In this document: positions 6,805-14,056 of the stretch, piece by piece
Numbering within the stretch: the stretch's first letter is position 1
Layout: every line of letters begins with the position of its first letter
IMG/VR virus record: IMGVR_UViG_3300034072_002184
Span: 1 to 31,493 of that record
Source: a virus
DNA length: 31,493 bases
Direction: 5' to 3' (one strand)
Position numbers and translations under genes: made by a program
The notes under the pieces: generated by a model
Databases searched by the model: none
Seen by the model: only the letters and a program-made list of their open reading frames with translations
Told to the model about the DNA's origin: nothing

Positions 6805-7433
6805 TGGACGACCTTGGCAATGTGCGTCGTTGGCTGAGCCGGTTCGGCATGGATGTGAATAGCAATCCGATGCAGCGCGCCGACCCACTGACGCAGTTTC
6901 TGTCCGATTTCACGGTCCGGGGCGATTGCTATCTGGTCGCCACTTCTGATCTGTACCGGCGCTTCGTGCTCTGGTGCGGATATAGTGGGCAGGCGGTCTG
7001 GTCGATGCGTGGTTTCGATCGGGCGATGTCCGCCGCCGGCTATACAAAGCGGTTCGCCGGCGGCGCGGTCTGGTTAGGGCTGCGTCTGGACGGGGGCGGC
7101 GAGGGTCAGCCAGTGGCGCGCGCCTTGACGACTTCTGCGCGTGCCCAGGACAAGCCCTCTACCAAATGGTCGGCGTATGCCGGGATTGCTTCATGCAAGA
7201 TTATGTCTGCCTCGACCCGTTCAAACACAGCATCGGCGAAGCCAGCGTGGCGGGCATCGAGTTCCTTCAAAATCGCCGTCATGAAGGCAAAGGCGGCGGT
7301 GGCTTCGGTCGTCGTGTCGCTCATGCAGGTCAGCTTTCGTGTAAGTCGTGGAGGCCGCACGATAACCGAAGGGGGCGCGTCCGACAGTCCGGTTCTGAAT
7401 AACCGTCGTCGCGCCCCCGGAGGTGATCGCTGA
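6801..7433 (+). CDS. Standalone winged-helix protein resembling the C-terminal domain of D5-type primases; C-terminal half doubtful
   Basis: Residues about 45-97 resemble the C-terminal domain of the primase-helicase encoded at 11022: both read S-D/E-L-x3-F-x2-W, then a WSxxGF stretch, then AM-x3-GY and a final VWL/WWL. It is probably a small nucleic-acid-binding domain. A GGGGAGG site (6790-6796) precedes the start (6801 or 6804). After about residue 100 the composition turns Ser/Ala/Lys-rich and unlike a folded protein, and the opposite strand carries a better coding frame (7106-7324). The frame runs into the ribosome site of the next gene. The natural protein may once have ended near 7100. 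Confidence 0.6.
   Translation: MMDDLGNVRRWLSRFGMDVNSNPMQRADPLTQFLSDFTVRGDCYLVATSDLYRRFVLWCGYSGQAVWSMRGFDRAMSAAGYTKRFAGGAVWLGLRLDGGGEGQPVARALTTSARAQDKPSTKWSAYAGIASCKIMSASTRSNTASAKPAWRASSSFKIAVMKAKAAVASVVVSLMQVSFRVSRGGRTITEGGASDSPVLNNRRRAPGGDR
7106..7324 (-). CDS. Small antisense gene nested in the rightward operon, 72 aa
   Basis: The frame MSDTTTEATAAFAFMTAILK onward encodes a compact all-helical acidic protein. Its codons carry G or C in third positions more consistently than the overlapping plus-strand frame. The start at 7324 has only a weak ribosome site (GAAAG). The frame could extend to 7360, but the added residues look non-coding. It is the only minus-strand gene in the right early operon, so it needs its own promoter, which I could not identify. 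It may be a small regulator or moron; function unknown. Confidence 0.5.
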   Translation of the reverse strand: MSDTTTEATAAFAFMTAILKELDARHAGFADAVFERVEADIILHEAIPAYADHLVEGLSWARAEVVKARATG

Positions 7434-7434
7434 T

Positions 7435-7929
7435 ATGGCGCGGGGGGCGGATGATCTGAAACCCACGGACATCGCGATCAGCGAGGCGACCGGCGATGCC
7501 GTCCATGCGGCGGGCAAGCAGGTCTATGTCGGCCATATGCTGGGCCGGGGGCAGCCGACCATCAACGGATGGGCCAATGTCGAGGCGGCGGAGTTCATTC
7601 CGCTGCGTCTGGTGCCCGAACTGGAGAAGATGGCCACTGGTCAGCCCGGCTGGCCGCATATCACGCGGGCGCTGGCGCGAATGCAGGGTTTCGAGCTGTT
7701 CCGCCTGCCCGAGATCGAGGCGGATGCCGGCAACTGGTTGACCCAGATCGGCGCCATGTCGAGCGAGGCGGCCGAGATCACGACCAAAATCTGCGCATCG
7801 CTGGCCGATGATCAGCGGGTCTGCGGTCGCGATGTTCGCCAGCATGCGCTGATCGAGGATGCCGAGCAGCTGGTGGCGCTGGCCGTGCAGCTCCTGGCCC
7901 AACTTCGCGCAGTGGAAAAGGGGGCATGA
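7435..7929 (+). CDS. CII/CP76-like phage regulatory protein
   Basis: A 164-aa protein starting with MARGADDLKP after a GGAGGTGAT ribosome site. The N-terminal 70 residues (DAVHAAGKQVYVGHMLGRG, INGWAN, FIPLRLVPELEKM) fit the Phage_CP76/CII-type regulator pattern: an HTH that discriminates a sequence, followed by a short dimerisation segment. The C-terminal 80 residues are helical and acidic. It would act early in the lysis-lysogeny choice, probably activating repressor or integrase expression. Its stop overlaps the next start in ATGATG. The family assignment is from memory of the pattern, not a search. Confidence 0.72.
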   Translation: MARGADDLKPTDIAISEATGDAVHAAGKQVYVGHMLGRGQPTINGWANVEAAEFIPLRLVPELEKMATGQPGWPHITRALARMQGFELFRLPEIEADAGNWLTQIGAMSSEAAEITTKICASLADDQRVCGRDVRQHALIEDAEQLVALAVQLLAQLRAVEKGA

Positions 7930-8444
7930 TGTCGGCATTGAAGCCTGAGCAATTGATCAGCTGGGCCGAACGGGCACAGCCGGGCGAGAATGTCGCCTAT
8001 TTCACGGGCACGCGGCCGGGGGACGCCGTTCGCGCGGTCGCCAGCGCCCTGCATAGCCGTGGCCTGGTCGCCATGACCACCAAGCGGGCAGCAGGCGAAC
8101 CGACGCGGCACATTTTGCAGCGCCTTGCCTCCCCTCGCCCGTCACAGCTGCGCGCCCGCGCGCGCATCAATCCCGGCCAGTTCCAGAGCCGCGCCGACGG
8201 CGCCAAATGCACTACCAAGGCGGTGCTGCGGCTGCTGACCCGCGTAGCCAACCGGGGGCAGGCTTGTCCGACCAATGCCGAGCTGGCGCGCACGCTGGGC
8301 CTGAAGGACGCGGTGGCCGCGTCCTACCGGGTCCGCCGGCTGGTGCGCGAGAACAAGATCCGCGTCGAGGAACCTGGCCCGACCGAACGGCGCGTCGTCA
8401 CGATCGTCGCGACCGGCAAATCAACCGTGCGAGGTGCGCTATGA
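7926..8444 (+). CDS. Winged-helix DNA-binding protein, 172 aa
   Basis: The N-terminal part (LISWAERAQPGENVAYFTG) is shared in style with small phage regulators. The C-terminal part (residues about 100-150, LLTRVANRGQACPTNAELAR then VRRLVRENKIRVEE) is a clear winged helix-turn-helix, in which the Asn-Ala-Glu-Leu-Ala segment begins the helix pair and the RVRRL segment the recognition helix. A basic stretch around residues 55-85 may add DNA contact. The start is ATG 7926 or 7929 (overlap with upstream stop). It probably controls or assists replication gene expression; no enzyme motif is seen. Confidence 0.78.
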   Translation: MMSALKPEQLISWAERAQPGENVAYFTGTRPGDAVRAVASALHSRGLVAMTTKRAAGEPTRHILQRLASPRPSQLRARARINPGQFQSRADGAKCTTKAVLRLLTRVANRGQACPTNAELARTLGLKDAVAASYRVRRLVRENKIRVEEPGPTERRVVTIVATGKSTVRGAL

Positions 8445-8770
8445 GTTTCATCGACATGGAGATTACGCGGCGCCAGTTCGAGGCGCGCTATGTCAACGTC
8501 GGCCGGGCGATGCTGGGCACGCTGGCCGATATCTGCTGCGTCGATTTCGAGCAGGCCGAACGCTGGGCCGATGAAATCGACCGTGAAGCCGAAATCCTGA
8601 TTGCTGCCGACCTCCCCATAGCTGGCGGCAATGAGGGGGCGGGTGCGAACCCTGAGCCTGCCCCCTCCCCCTCTTTCAAATCCGTCGCCTTCGGGTCGCA
8701 CGACGGAACGGGCGCGGCGCCCATGACTGTGGCAGCCACGCCCGCCAAAATTCGGAGTGAACGACTGTGA
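8441..8770 (+). CDS. Hypothetical protein, 109 aa
   Basis: The start ATG overlaps the previous stop (ATGA) and has a GAGGTG ribosome site at 8431-8436. Residues 1-60 are helical and acidic with a Cys pair (ADICCVD). The rest is a Gly/Ala/Pro-rich disordered tail. No motif is recognised. It overlaps the clamp gene start by four bases, so the products are probably made in step; an accessory of replication is conceivable but unsupported. Confidence 0.65.
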   Translation: MSFIDMEITRRQFEARYVNVGRAMLGTLADICCVDFEQAERWADEIDREAEILIAADLPIAGGNEGAGANPEPAPSPSFKSVAFGSHDGTGAAPMTVAATPAKIRSERL

Positions 8771-9891
8771 AAGTGAATGTGAAGGCGCTTCGCGGCGCGC
8801 TGAAGGCGATCAACCTGGTGGTGGAAAAGCGCAACACGGTGCCGATCCTGTCGCATGTCCTGCTCCAGTCGGGGCCGGCTCAGCTGCGGCTGACCGGAAC
8901 CGACCTGGAATTGCAGCTTTCCAAGCTCATCGACCTGGAAGAGCCGGGCAAGAATGAAGCGCTGGATATCGCCGTGGATGCCGGCACGCTGGCATCGATC
9001 GCGGGCAAGCTGCCGGCGGATGGCATTGCCGAAATCCTGCTGAAGGATGGCAAGATCAGCATCAGCTGCGGCCGGGCGCGTTTCAAACTGCCGACCTTGC
9101 CCAGCACCGACATGGCGATGCTGGTCGAGCGCGACTGGTCCGTCCAGTATGAGCAGGATGCGGGCCGGCTGGCGACGATGCTGCATCGCGTGGCTTTTGC
9201 CATGTCGACCGAAGACGTCCGCTATTATCTCAAAGGCGTCTATCTGCATGTGCCGGAAGGGTCCGAATGCCTGTTCGCTGCGGCCACCAACGGGCATCGG
9301 TTGGCCCGCTATCATGAGGAACTGCCGGAGGGCGCGGACGAGCTGGCCGGAATCATTTTACCGGCAAAGGCAGTCAAGGCGCTTTCGAGCCTGCTGGACG
9401 ATGAAGGCGGGCCGGTCGATATCGCCATGTCGGGCCACACCTTCCGTTTCGATGTCGGCCAGACCACGCTGGTCGGCAAGGCGATCGAGGGCAGTTTCCC
9501 CGATTATAGCCGCGTAATCCCCTCCGCCAGCCAGACTGCCGCATGGTTCGATCCCGGTGCGCTGGTCGAGGCGATTGAACGGGTATTGACGATCAGCACC
9601 GAAAAGACGCGCGGGCTGGCGCTGGATTTCCAGACGGATCGCGTGGTGCTGGACGTCACCAGCCTAGAGCATGGCACGGCCAGCGAAGAAGTGCCGATCG
9701 AGCTGACCGGCGCGCCGGTGCGGATCGGCTTCAATGGCCGCTATCTGCTGGACCTGCTGGGGCAGCTCAGGGGCATGAGCGGCGACGGCGGCCGGGTGGT
9801 GGCGAAGCTGAATAGCGATGTCGATCCGACGCTTTGGCAGACCAGCGATGAGGCGCAGGCGGCCTACGTCCTGATGCCGATGCGGGTCTGA
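8767..9891 (+). CDS. dnaN: Phage-encoded DNA polymerase III beta subunit (sliding clamp)
   Basis: A 374-aa full-length clamp with the three-domain DnaN architecture. Recognisable landmarks are VEKRNTVPILSHVLL near the N-terminus, ATNGHRLARY in the middle domain, EGSFPDYSRVIP before the third domain, and the C-terminal YVLMPMRV, which closely matches the end of bacterial DnaN. Clamps form rings that tether polymerase to DNA. No polymerase gene is visible here, so it would serve host polymerase III. The start is GTG overlapping the upstream stop, with GGAG at 8754-8757. A phage-coded clamp of bacterial type is uncommon and may help redirect the host replisome. Confidence 0.95.
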   Translation: MKVNVKALRGALKAINLVVEKRNTVPILSHVLLQSGPAQLRLTGTDLELQLSKLIDLEEPGKNEALDIAVDAGTLASIAGKLPADGIAEILLKDGKISISCGRARFKLPTLPSTDMAMLVERDWSVQYEQDAGRLATMLHRVAFAMSTEDVRYYLKGVYLHVPEGSECLFAAATNGHRLARYHEELPEGADELAGIILPAKAVKALSSLLDDEGGPVDIAMSGHTFRFDVGQTTLVGKAIEGSFPDYSRVIPSASQTAAWFDPGALVEAIERVLTISTEKTRGLALDFQTDRVVLDVTSLEHGTASEEVPIELTGAPVRIGFNGRYLLDLLGQLRGMSGDGGRVVAKLNSDVDPTLWQTSDEAQAAYVLMPMRV

Positions 9892-9895
9892 GCCG

Positions 9896-10105
9896 ATGGG
9901 CGTGGCGGGCGAGCGGCTGGATACTGGGGCGATGCCGCTCCTTTCGTCCGGCGAGCTTTATCGCCGCGCCCACAAGATCGAGGCGCTTTGCCGGATCGTC
10001 ATGGAATGCACGGCCGGCGGATCGCACCGGGCCGATCGCCAGCGGGCCGCCATGCTGATGAGCGAAATCGGCGCCATTGCCGGGGAAAAGGACAGCGACA
10101 CATGA
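9896..10105 (+). CDS. Small hypothetical protein, 69 aa
   Basis: A helical protein (LYRRAHKIEALCRIVMECTAG) starting four bases after the clamp stop; an internal Met at 9932 is a weaker alternative start. It overlaps the next gene by ATGA. No motif is recognised. Spacing links it to the replication genes, perhaps as a clamp or helicase accessory. Confidence 0.6.
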   Translation: MGVAGERLDTGAMPLLSSGELYRRAHKIEALCRIVMECTAGGSHRADRQRAAMLMSEIGAIAGEKDSDT

Positions 10106-10449
10106 AAGCGCCCTCGCCAGATTATCGCATTGGTGAAATCGTGCCGTTGCCGCGCGACTATGATCCGCAGCAGCTGGTGACCCAGATGCTGAAGCGGAGC
10201 CAGACCGCGCGCCATGCGTCGCTGTGCAGCTATCACCCGGCGGTCGCCGCCGCGCGCAAGACGATGATCGGCCGGGCCGAAGCGTTGGCGCGGGCGGCCG
10301 ATCCATTCGAGCAGGCCCGCACCTTCCTGCGACGCGCCGGGTTCAGCCCCGTCGCCAAGGTGTCGGGCGTCCATCATGTCGGCCGCCATCGCTTCGGCAA
10401 AGATGCTGACGTGATGGCGTTCGCGCGGTCCAAGGGGTGGCAGGGATAG
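10102..10449 (+). CDS. Hypothetical protein, 115 aa
   Basis: Starts at ATG 10102 in a four-base overlap with the preceding stop. The protein is basic and helical (RAEALARAADPFEQARTFLR) with a C-terminal segment HHVGRHRFGKDADVMAFA. It has no signal peptide or membrane span. The position between clamp and SSB suggests a replication-associated role, but I do not recognise the family. The stop is TAG, which matters for interpreting the amber codon in the neighbouring ssb gene. Confidence 0.65.
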   Translation: MKAPSPDYRIGEIVPLPRDYDPQQLVTQMLKRSQTARHASLCSYHPAVAAARKTMIGRAEALARAADPFEQARTFLRRAGFSPVAKVSGVHHVGRHRFGKDADVMAFARSKGWQG

Positions 10450-10491
10450 CCTGCACCCCGTCCATTTTATCAGAATAGCGGGGAAGCTCCC

Positions 10492-10959
10492 ATGTTGAAT
10501 GAAGTCAGGTTGATTGGAAATGTGGGCGCTGACCCGGAAATTCGCGGCACACAGGGCGGCGACAAGGTTGCGTCGATCCGGCTCGCCACCAGCGAGCGCT
10601 GGAAGGATCGCCAGACCGGCGAGAAGAAAGAGCGCACCGAATGGCACAGCATCGTTGTGTTCGGCCCTCTGGTCCAGGTGGTCGAGCAGTATGTGAAGAA
10701 GGGCAGCAAGCTCTTCATCGGCGGCCAGCTCCGCACGCGCAAATGGTAGGACCAGCAGGGTAATGACCGCTGGTCGACCGAAGTGGTGCTGAGCGGCTTC
10801 GACGCGAAGCTGCAGATGCTCGACAGCGCCGGAGGCAATGGCGGCGGGCGCAACGATTATAGCGGCTATCAGGATGGGCCGGGCTTTGGCGGTTCCGCCG
10901 GCGGGACCGGCGGCGCGCCGAACTTCGAAAACGACCTGGATGATGAAGTGCCCTTCTAG
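10492..10959 (+). pseudogene. ssb: Single-stranded DNA-binding protein gene with in-frame amber codon
   Basis: The frame starts at MLNEVRLIGNVGADPEIR and shows the OB-fold SSB pattern to IGGQLRTRKW. It is then cut by TAG at 10747-10749 (codon 86 of 156). It resumes in the same frame with DQQGNDRWSTEVVL, a Gly-rich linker, and the acidic DDEVPF tip used by SSBs to bind partners. The family normally has Gln at the interrupted position (RKWQDQ), so a single C-to-T change of CAG explains it. The truncated 85-aa product would lack the last OB strands and tail. Alternatives are sequencing error, amber suppression or recent decay. It has a GGGGAAG ribosome site. Confidence 0.9.
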
Positions 10960-11021
10960 GCCCCCCTGACCTCAATTTCATTGCTGTTTTCCTGTTTGCC
11001 TGATTTTCGGGGTGGGGTTTC

Positions 11022-13775
11022 GTGTCTTCAATCAATCCGTATCTGGTAGCCGCGCTGGAATATGCGGCGCGCGGCTGGCCCGTGTTTCCCTGCAATCCCC
11101 GCACGAAAAAGCCGCTGATCCCGCGCGACAAGGATGAGAAGGGCAAGCCGATCAACGGCACCGGCGGGCTGAGCAAGGCCAGCCTGGACAGCGAGACGAT
11201 CGGCGAATGGTGGGCGCGCTGGCCCAAGGCGATGATCGGCCTGCGCACCGGCTTTGGCCGCCTGTTCGTCCTCGACTTCGATCCGCGCCATGATGATGAC
11301 ACGGGCGAAGAATGGACGCTTGAGCGGCTGAAGGATGAGCTGGAAGAGCAGATGGGGGTGGCGATGCCGGTGTCGCTGTCGTCGCGCACGCCATCGGGCG
11401 GCGTCCATGTCTGGCTGACGTGGCCCGACGATGGCGGCGCGGAGATCCGCAACAGTGGCAGCCTGCCTGAGCATATCGATGTGCGCGGCGATGGCGGCTA
11501 TGTCATCGCGCCGCCCAGCATCAACGCAAATGGCGTCAGTTACCGGTGGCTGCGCGGCGATGCCGATGCCGATGTGGTCGAGGCGCCCGACGCGCTGATC
11601 GCCATATTGCGCAAGCAGCCCAAGGCCGACACCCCCGCCCCGCCCCGGCGGCCGGCACCGGCGGCCGATGGCGATGTGGACGACCAGCTGCGCCGGTATG
11701 CCCTTTCGGCGCTGGAAGCGGAATGCCGCCTGATCGAAACGGCCGCGTCAGGCAGCCGCAATCCGCAGCTGAACAAGAGCGCATTCCAGATCGCCACGCT
11801 GGTCGCCGCAGGCGCCCTGCGCGAGGCGGTAGCGCGGGCGGCGATCGAGGATAGTGCGCGCCGCAACCCCGGGCGCGACGATGATGCCCAGCTGCAAGCG
11901 ACGATCGAGAGCGGCTGGACAGCAGGTCTAGAAAAACCTCGCGACCTCGGAGAGGTCGCGGCCGCTGCACAGGAGCGGGCCGACCGTCGCGCGCGCTACT
12001 CCGCCGGTGGCGCCTCCTTCCGCGCGGGGGCGGGCGAAACTCCTTCCGCTCCTTCCGCTCCCGGACCCTCTCCTGATGACTATGGATTGTCATCCTTCCA
12101 TATGGAGGAAGACGCGCCGGTTGATCAGCGGGGGTCAGGGGGCGTGCCCAAGCGGATCGGCATGGAACCCGATCCCGATCGGGACCGGGCGTGCGCGTTC
12201 CTCCCCCTGACCGATCTGGGCAATGCCGAGCGGTTCAAGGCCCGCTTTGGTCATCTGTTCCGCTTCTGTCGCGAGCTGGGTTGGTTCCGTTGGGATGGCC
12301 GGCGCTGGGCACTGCTGACCGAAGAAAAGGACAAGACGCCGGGCGAAGTGATGTTCGCCGTGTTCCAGACGATCCGCGCCATTCGCAATGAAGCCGAGCT
12401 GGTGGAGATGAGCGGGTGCAAGGATGATTTGCCGGTCGACGCCACGGATGAGGAAAGGCGCGCGGCGCTGGATTTCGTCGTGAAGGCCACCAAGCAGGGC
12501 ATCACCCTGTTTTCCGACACGATCGCGGCGCATGCCAAGTCCAGTGAGGGTGCATCACGCATCGGCGCGGTCGCCGCCCTGGCGAAATCATTTGGCGAAA
12601 TCGCGATCGATGCCAAGCAGCTCGACCATGACCGCATGGCGCTGAACGTCAAGAATGGCACCCTGCGCATCGTCAATAATGGCAATATGCTGGCCGTGCG
12701 GCTGTTCCCGCACAATCGCGAAGACCTGATCACGAAGATGGCGGACGTCGTCTATGACCCCGATGCGAAGGCGCCCAATTATGACGGCTTCTTTGAGCGC
12801 GTCATGCCCGATCCTGATGACAGGCGCTTTCTGCATCAATGGGCTGGCCTTAGTTCGACCGGCGATATCGGCTATCACAAGATGGCGTTTTTCTACGGGA
12901 TGGGCCGAAACGGCAAGTCAACATGGACTGACCTTATCGCCTATATTCTGGGCGACTATTCGCAGGTCATCAAATTCGACACGTTCCTTGAGCAGTCGAA
13001 CAAGCGGAAAGGCTCCGATGCTACGCCTGATCTTGCCCAGCTGCCCGGCGTTCGCTTCCTGCGCACGTCGGAGCCGGAAAAAGGCGCGAAGCTGGCCGAA
13101 GCCCTGATCAAGGAAGTCACGGGCGGCGAGGCTATTCAGGCGCGGCATCTGAACAAGGGCTTCTTCTCGTTCCTGCCATCGTTCAAGCTGACGGCGCAGG
13201 GCAACTATAAGCCCAAGATCACGGGCCATGACGATGGTATCTGGGGCCGTGTGCGCCTGGTGCCGTGGACGGTCCGCATCCCTGACAGCGAGATCGATAT
13301 CCGTCTGCCGGACAAGCTGAAAGCGGAAGCATCCGGCGTCCTCAACCGGATGATGGATGGCCTGCTGGACCTGAAAATGAACGGGCTGACGGAGTCCGCC
13401 AACGTCAAGGCGGCGACGCAGAAGTATCGCGAGGCCAGCGACCAGCTGGGCAAGTTCCTTCGCGACTGTACGGCCGACAAGGATGGTGCGCGAACGCGAT
13501 CCTCCGAGCTGCTGGAGATCTTCAACGAATGGGTGCGCGAGAGCGGTGCGGCCGAATGGTCCGCGCAGGGCTTCGCCAAGGCCATGGAGGATCGCGGCTA
13601 TGAGCGGAAGACGTCGAACGGCGTCTGGTGGCTCGACATCGAAGCGACCGTCGAGGTGGCCGACATCAAGGCCGGGCGCTTCGGGTCGCAGGACAAGGCT
13701 ACCGAGCCGCCTCCCGAACCCTCATCGCCTGCGGCGCCGGTGGACGATCCCGACGATACCACCCCGCCCTTCTGA
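11022..13775 (+). CDS. Bifunctional primase-polymerase and D5-type SF3 helicase
   Basis: A 917-aa replication initiator. The N-terminal PrimPol (AEP) domain, residues about 5-200, has the motifs VLDFDP (Asp85, Asp87), PSGGVHVW (Ser125-His129) and HIDVRGDGGY (Asp153). A disordered linker follows at 310-375. Then comes the D5_N region (about 400-600) and the SF3 helicase with Walker A GMGRNGKST (Gly626-Lys632). A C-terminal winged domain (about 830-875) resembles the 6801 protein. It would open the origin, prime and unwind DNA. The start is GTG behind a G-rich site. The linker DNA holds four copies of a heptamer that also clusters just downstream of the gene. Confidence 0.95.
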   Translation: MSSINPYLVAALEYAARGWPVFPCNPRTKKPLIPRDKDEKGKPINGTGGLSKASLDSETIGEWWARWPKAMIGLRTGFGRLFVLDFDPRHDDDTGEEWTLERLKDELEEQMGVAMPVSLSSRTPSGGVHVWLTWPDDGGAEIRNSGSLPEHIDVRGDGGYVIAPPSINANGVSYRWLRGDADADVVEAPDALIAILRKQPKADTPAPPRRPAPAADGDVDDQLRRYALSALEAECRLIETAASGSRNPQLNKSAFQIATLVAAGALREAVARAAIEDSARRNPGRDDDAQLQATIESGWTAGLEKPRDLGEVAAAAQERADRRARYSAGGASFRAGAGETPSAPSAPGPSPDDYGLSSFHMEEDAPVDQRGSGGVPKRIGMEPDPDRDRACAFLPLTDLGNAERFKARFGHLFRFCRELGWFRWDGRRWALLTEEKDKTPGEVMFAVFQTIRAIRNEAELVEMSGCKDDLPVDATDEERRAALDFVVKATKQGITLFSDTIAAHAKSSEGASRIGAVAALAKSFGEIAIDAKQLDHDRMALNVKNGTLRIVNNGNMLAVRLFPHNREDLITKMADVVYDPDAKAPNYDGFFERVMPDPDDRRFLHQWAGLSSTGDIGYHKMAFFYGMGRNGKSTWTDLIAYILGDYSQVIKFDTFLEQSNKRKGSDATPDLAQLPGVRFLRTSEPEKGAKLAEALIKEVTGGEAIQARHLNKGFFSFLPSFKLTAQGNYKPKITGHDDGIWGRVRLVPWTVRIPDSEIDIRLPDKLKAEASGVLNRMMDGLLDLKMNGLTESANVKAATQKYREASDQLGKFLRDCTADKDGARTRSSELLEIFNEWVRESGAAEWSAQGFAKAMEDRGYERKTSNGVWWLDIEATVEVADIKAGRFGSQDKATEPPPEPSSPAAPVDDPDDTTPPF
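12015..12100 (+). repeat. Heptamer cluster inside the primase linker
   Basis: Four copies of TCCTTCC (12015-12021, 12041-12047, 12050-12056, 12093-12099) within 86 bases of coding sequence for the disordered linker. They match the repeat seen nine times at 13780-14056. Whether they are bound or just reflect codon use of a Ser/Pro linker is unresolved. Confidence 0.5.
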
Positions 13776-13779
13776 CGAT

Positions 13780-14056
13780 TGGAAGGATTAGTCCTTCCAC
13801 GGAAGGAGCCATTTGGAAGCAGCGGAAGGAGCGCGAGGCGTGGTTTTCTGCGGGTTTGGAAGGAGTGGAGAGAGGATCAGAGGTGCGCCCCACATACATG
13901 CACATGCGCGCATGTGTGCGCGATACGGCCCCTATTTATCCTTCCATGTCCTTCCATCCTTCCAAATTCATCCTGTCCAATATCCATAACCATATGCAAT
14001 CATTGAGGAATATCGGATCATGAAAGGTAGCGGACGGCGGTGGCTAACTCCTTCCA
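13780..14056. repeat. Heptamer array, candidate phage replication origin
   Basis: GGAAGGA occurs at 13781, 13801, 13824 and 13858, and its complement TCCTTCC at 13792, 13939, 13949, 13957 and 14049 (the last just inside the next gene). Positions 13780-13799 form an 8-bp hairpin with a 4-base loop. Four right-side copies share the extended form TCCTTCCA. The forward copies lie left and the reverse copies right of a 32-base alternating tract. Direct downstream placement of a primase-helicase gene is typical of a phage origin. The 13776-14019 stretch holds no convincing gene. Confidence 0.6.
13891..13922. other. 32-base alternating pyrimidine-purine tract with 16-bp palindrome (Z-DNA prone)
   Basis: Sixteen consecutive pyrimidine-purine steps, mostly CA, TG and CG, run without interruption. 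Within them 13901-13916 is a perfect palindrome (CACATGCG and its complement). Such tracts readily adopt left-handed or cruciform forms under negative supercoiling. It sits centrally between the oppositely oriented heptamers. Confidence 0.6.

Noticed and set aside
10492-10959. Amber codon read as evidence of stop-codon reassignment
   Set aside because: TAG serves as a normal stop for nearby genes (10449, 10959, 25125), so a reassigned code is unlikely.
13779-14006. 75-aa plus-strand frame in the origin candidate region
   Set aside because: Cys/Pro-rich, no ribosome site, consists mostly of the repeats and alternating tract.
13780-14056. CRISPR-like array
   Set aside because: The repeats are only 7-8 bases, unevenly spaced and in both orientations, with no cas genes; they fit binding sites instead.
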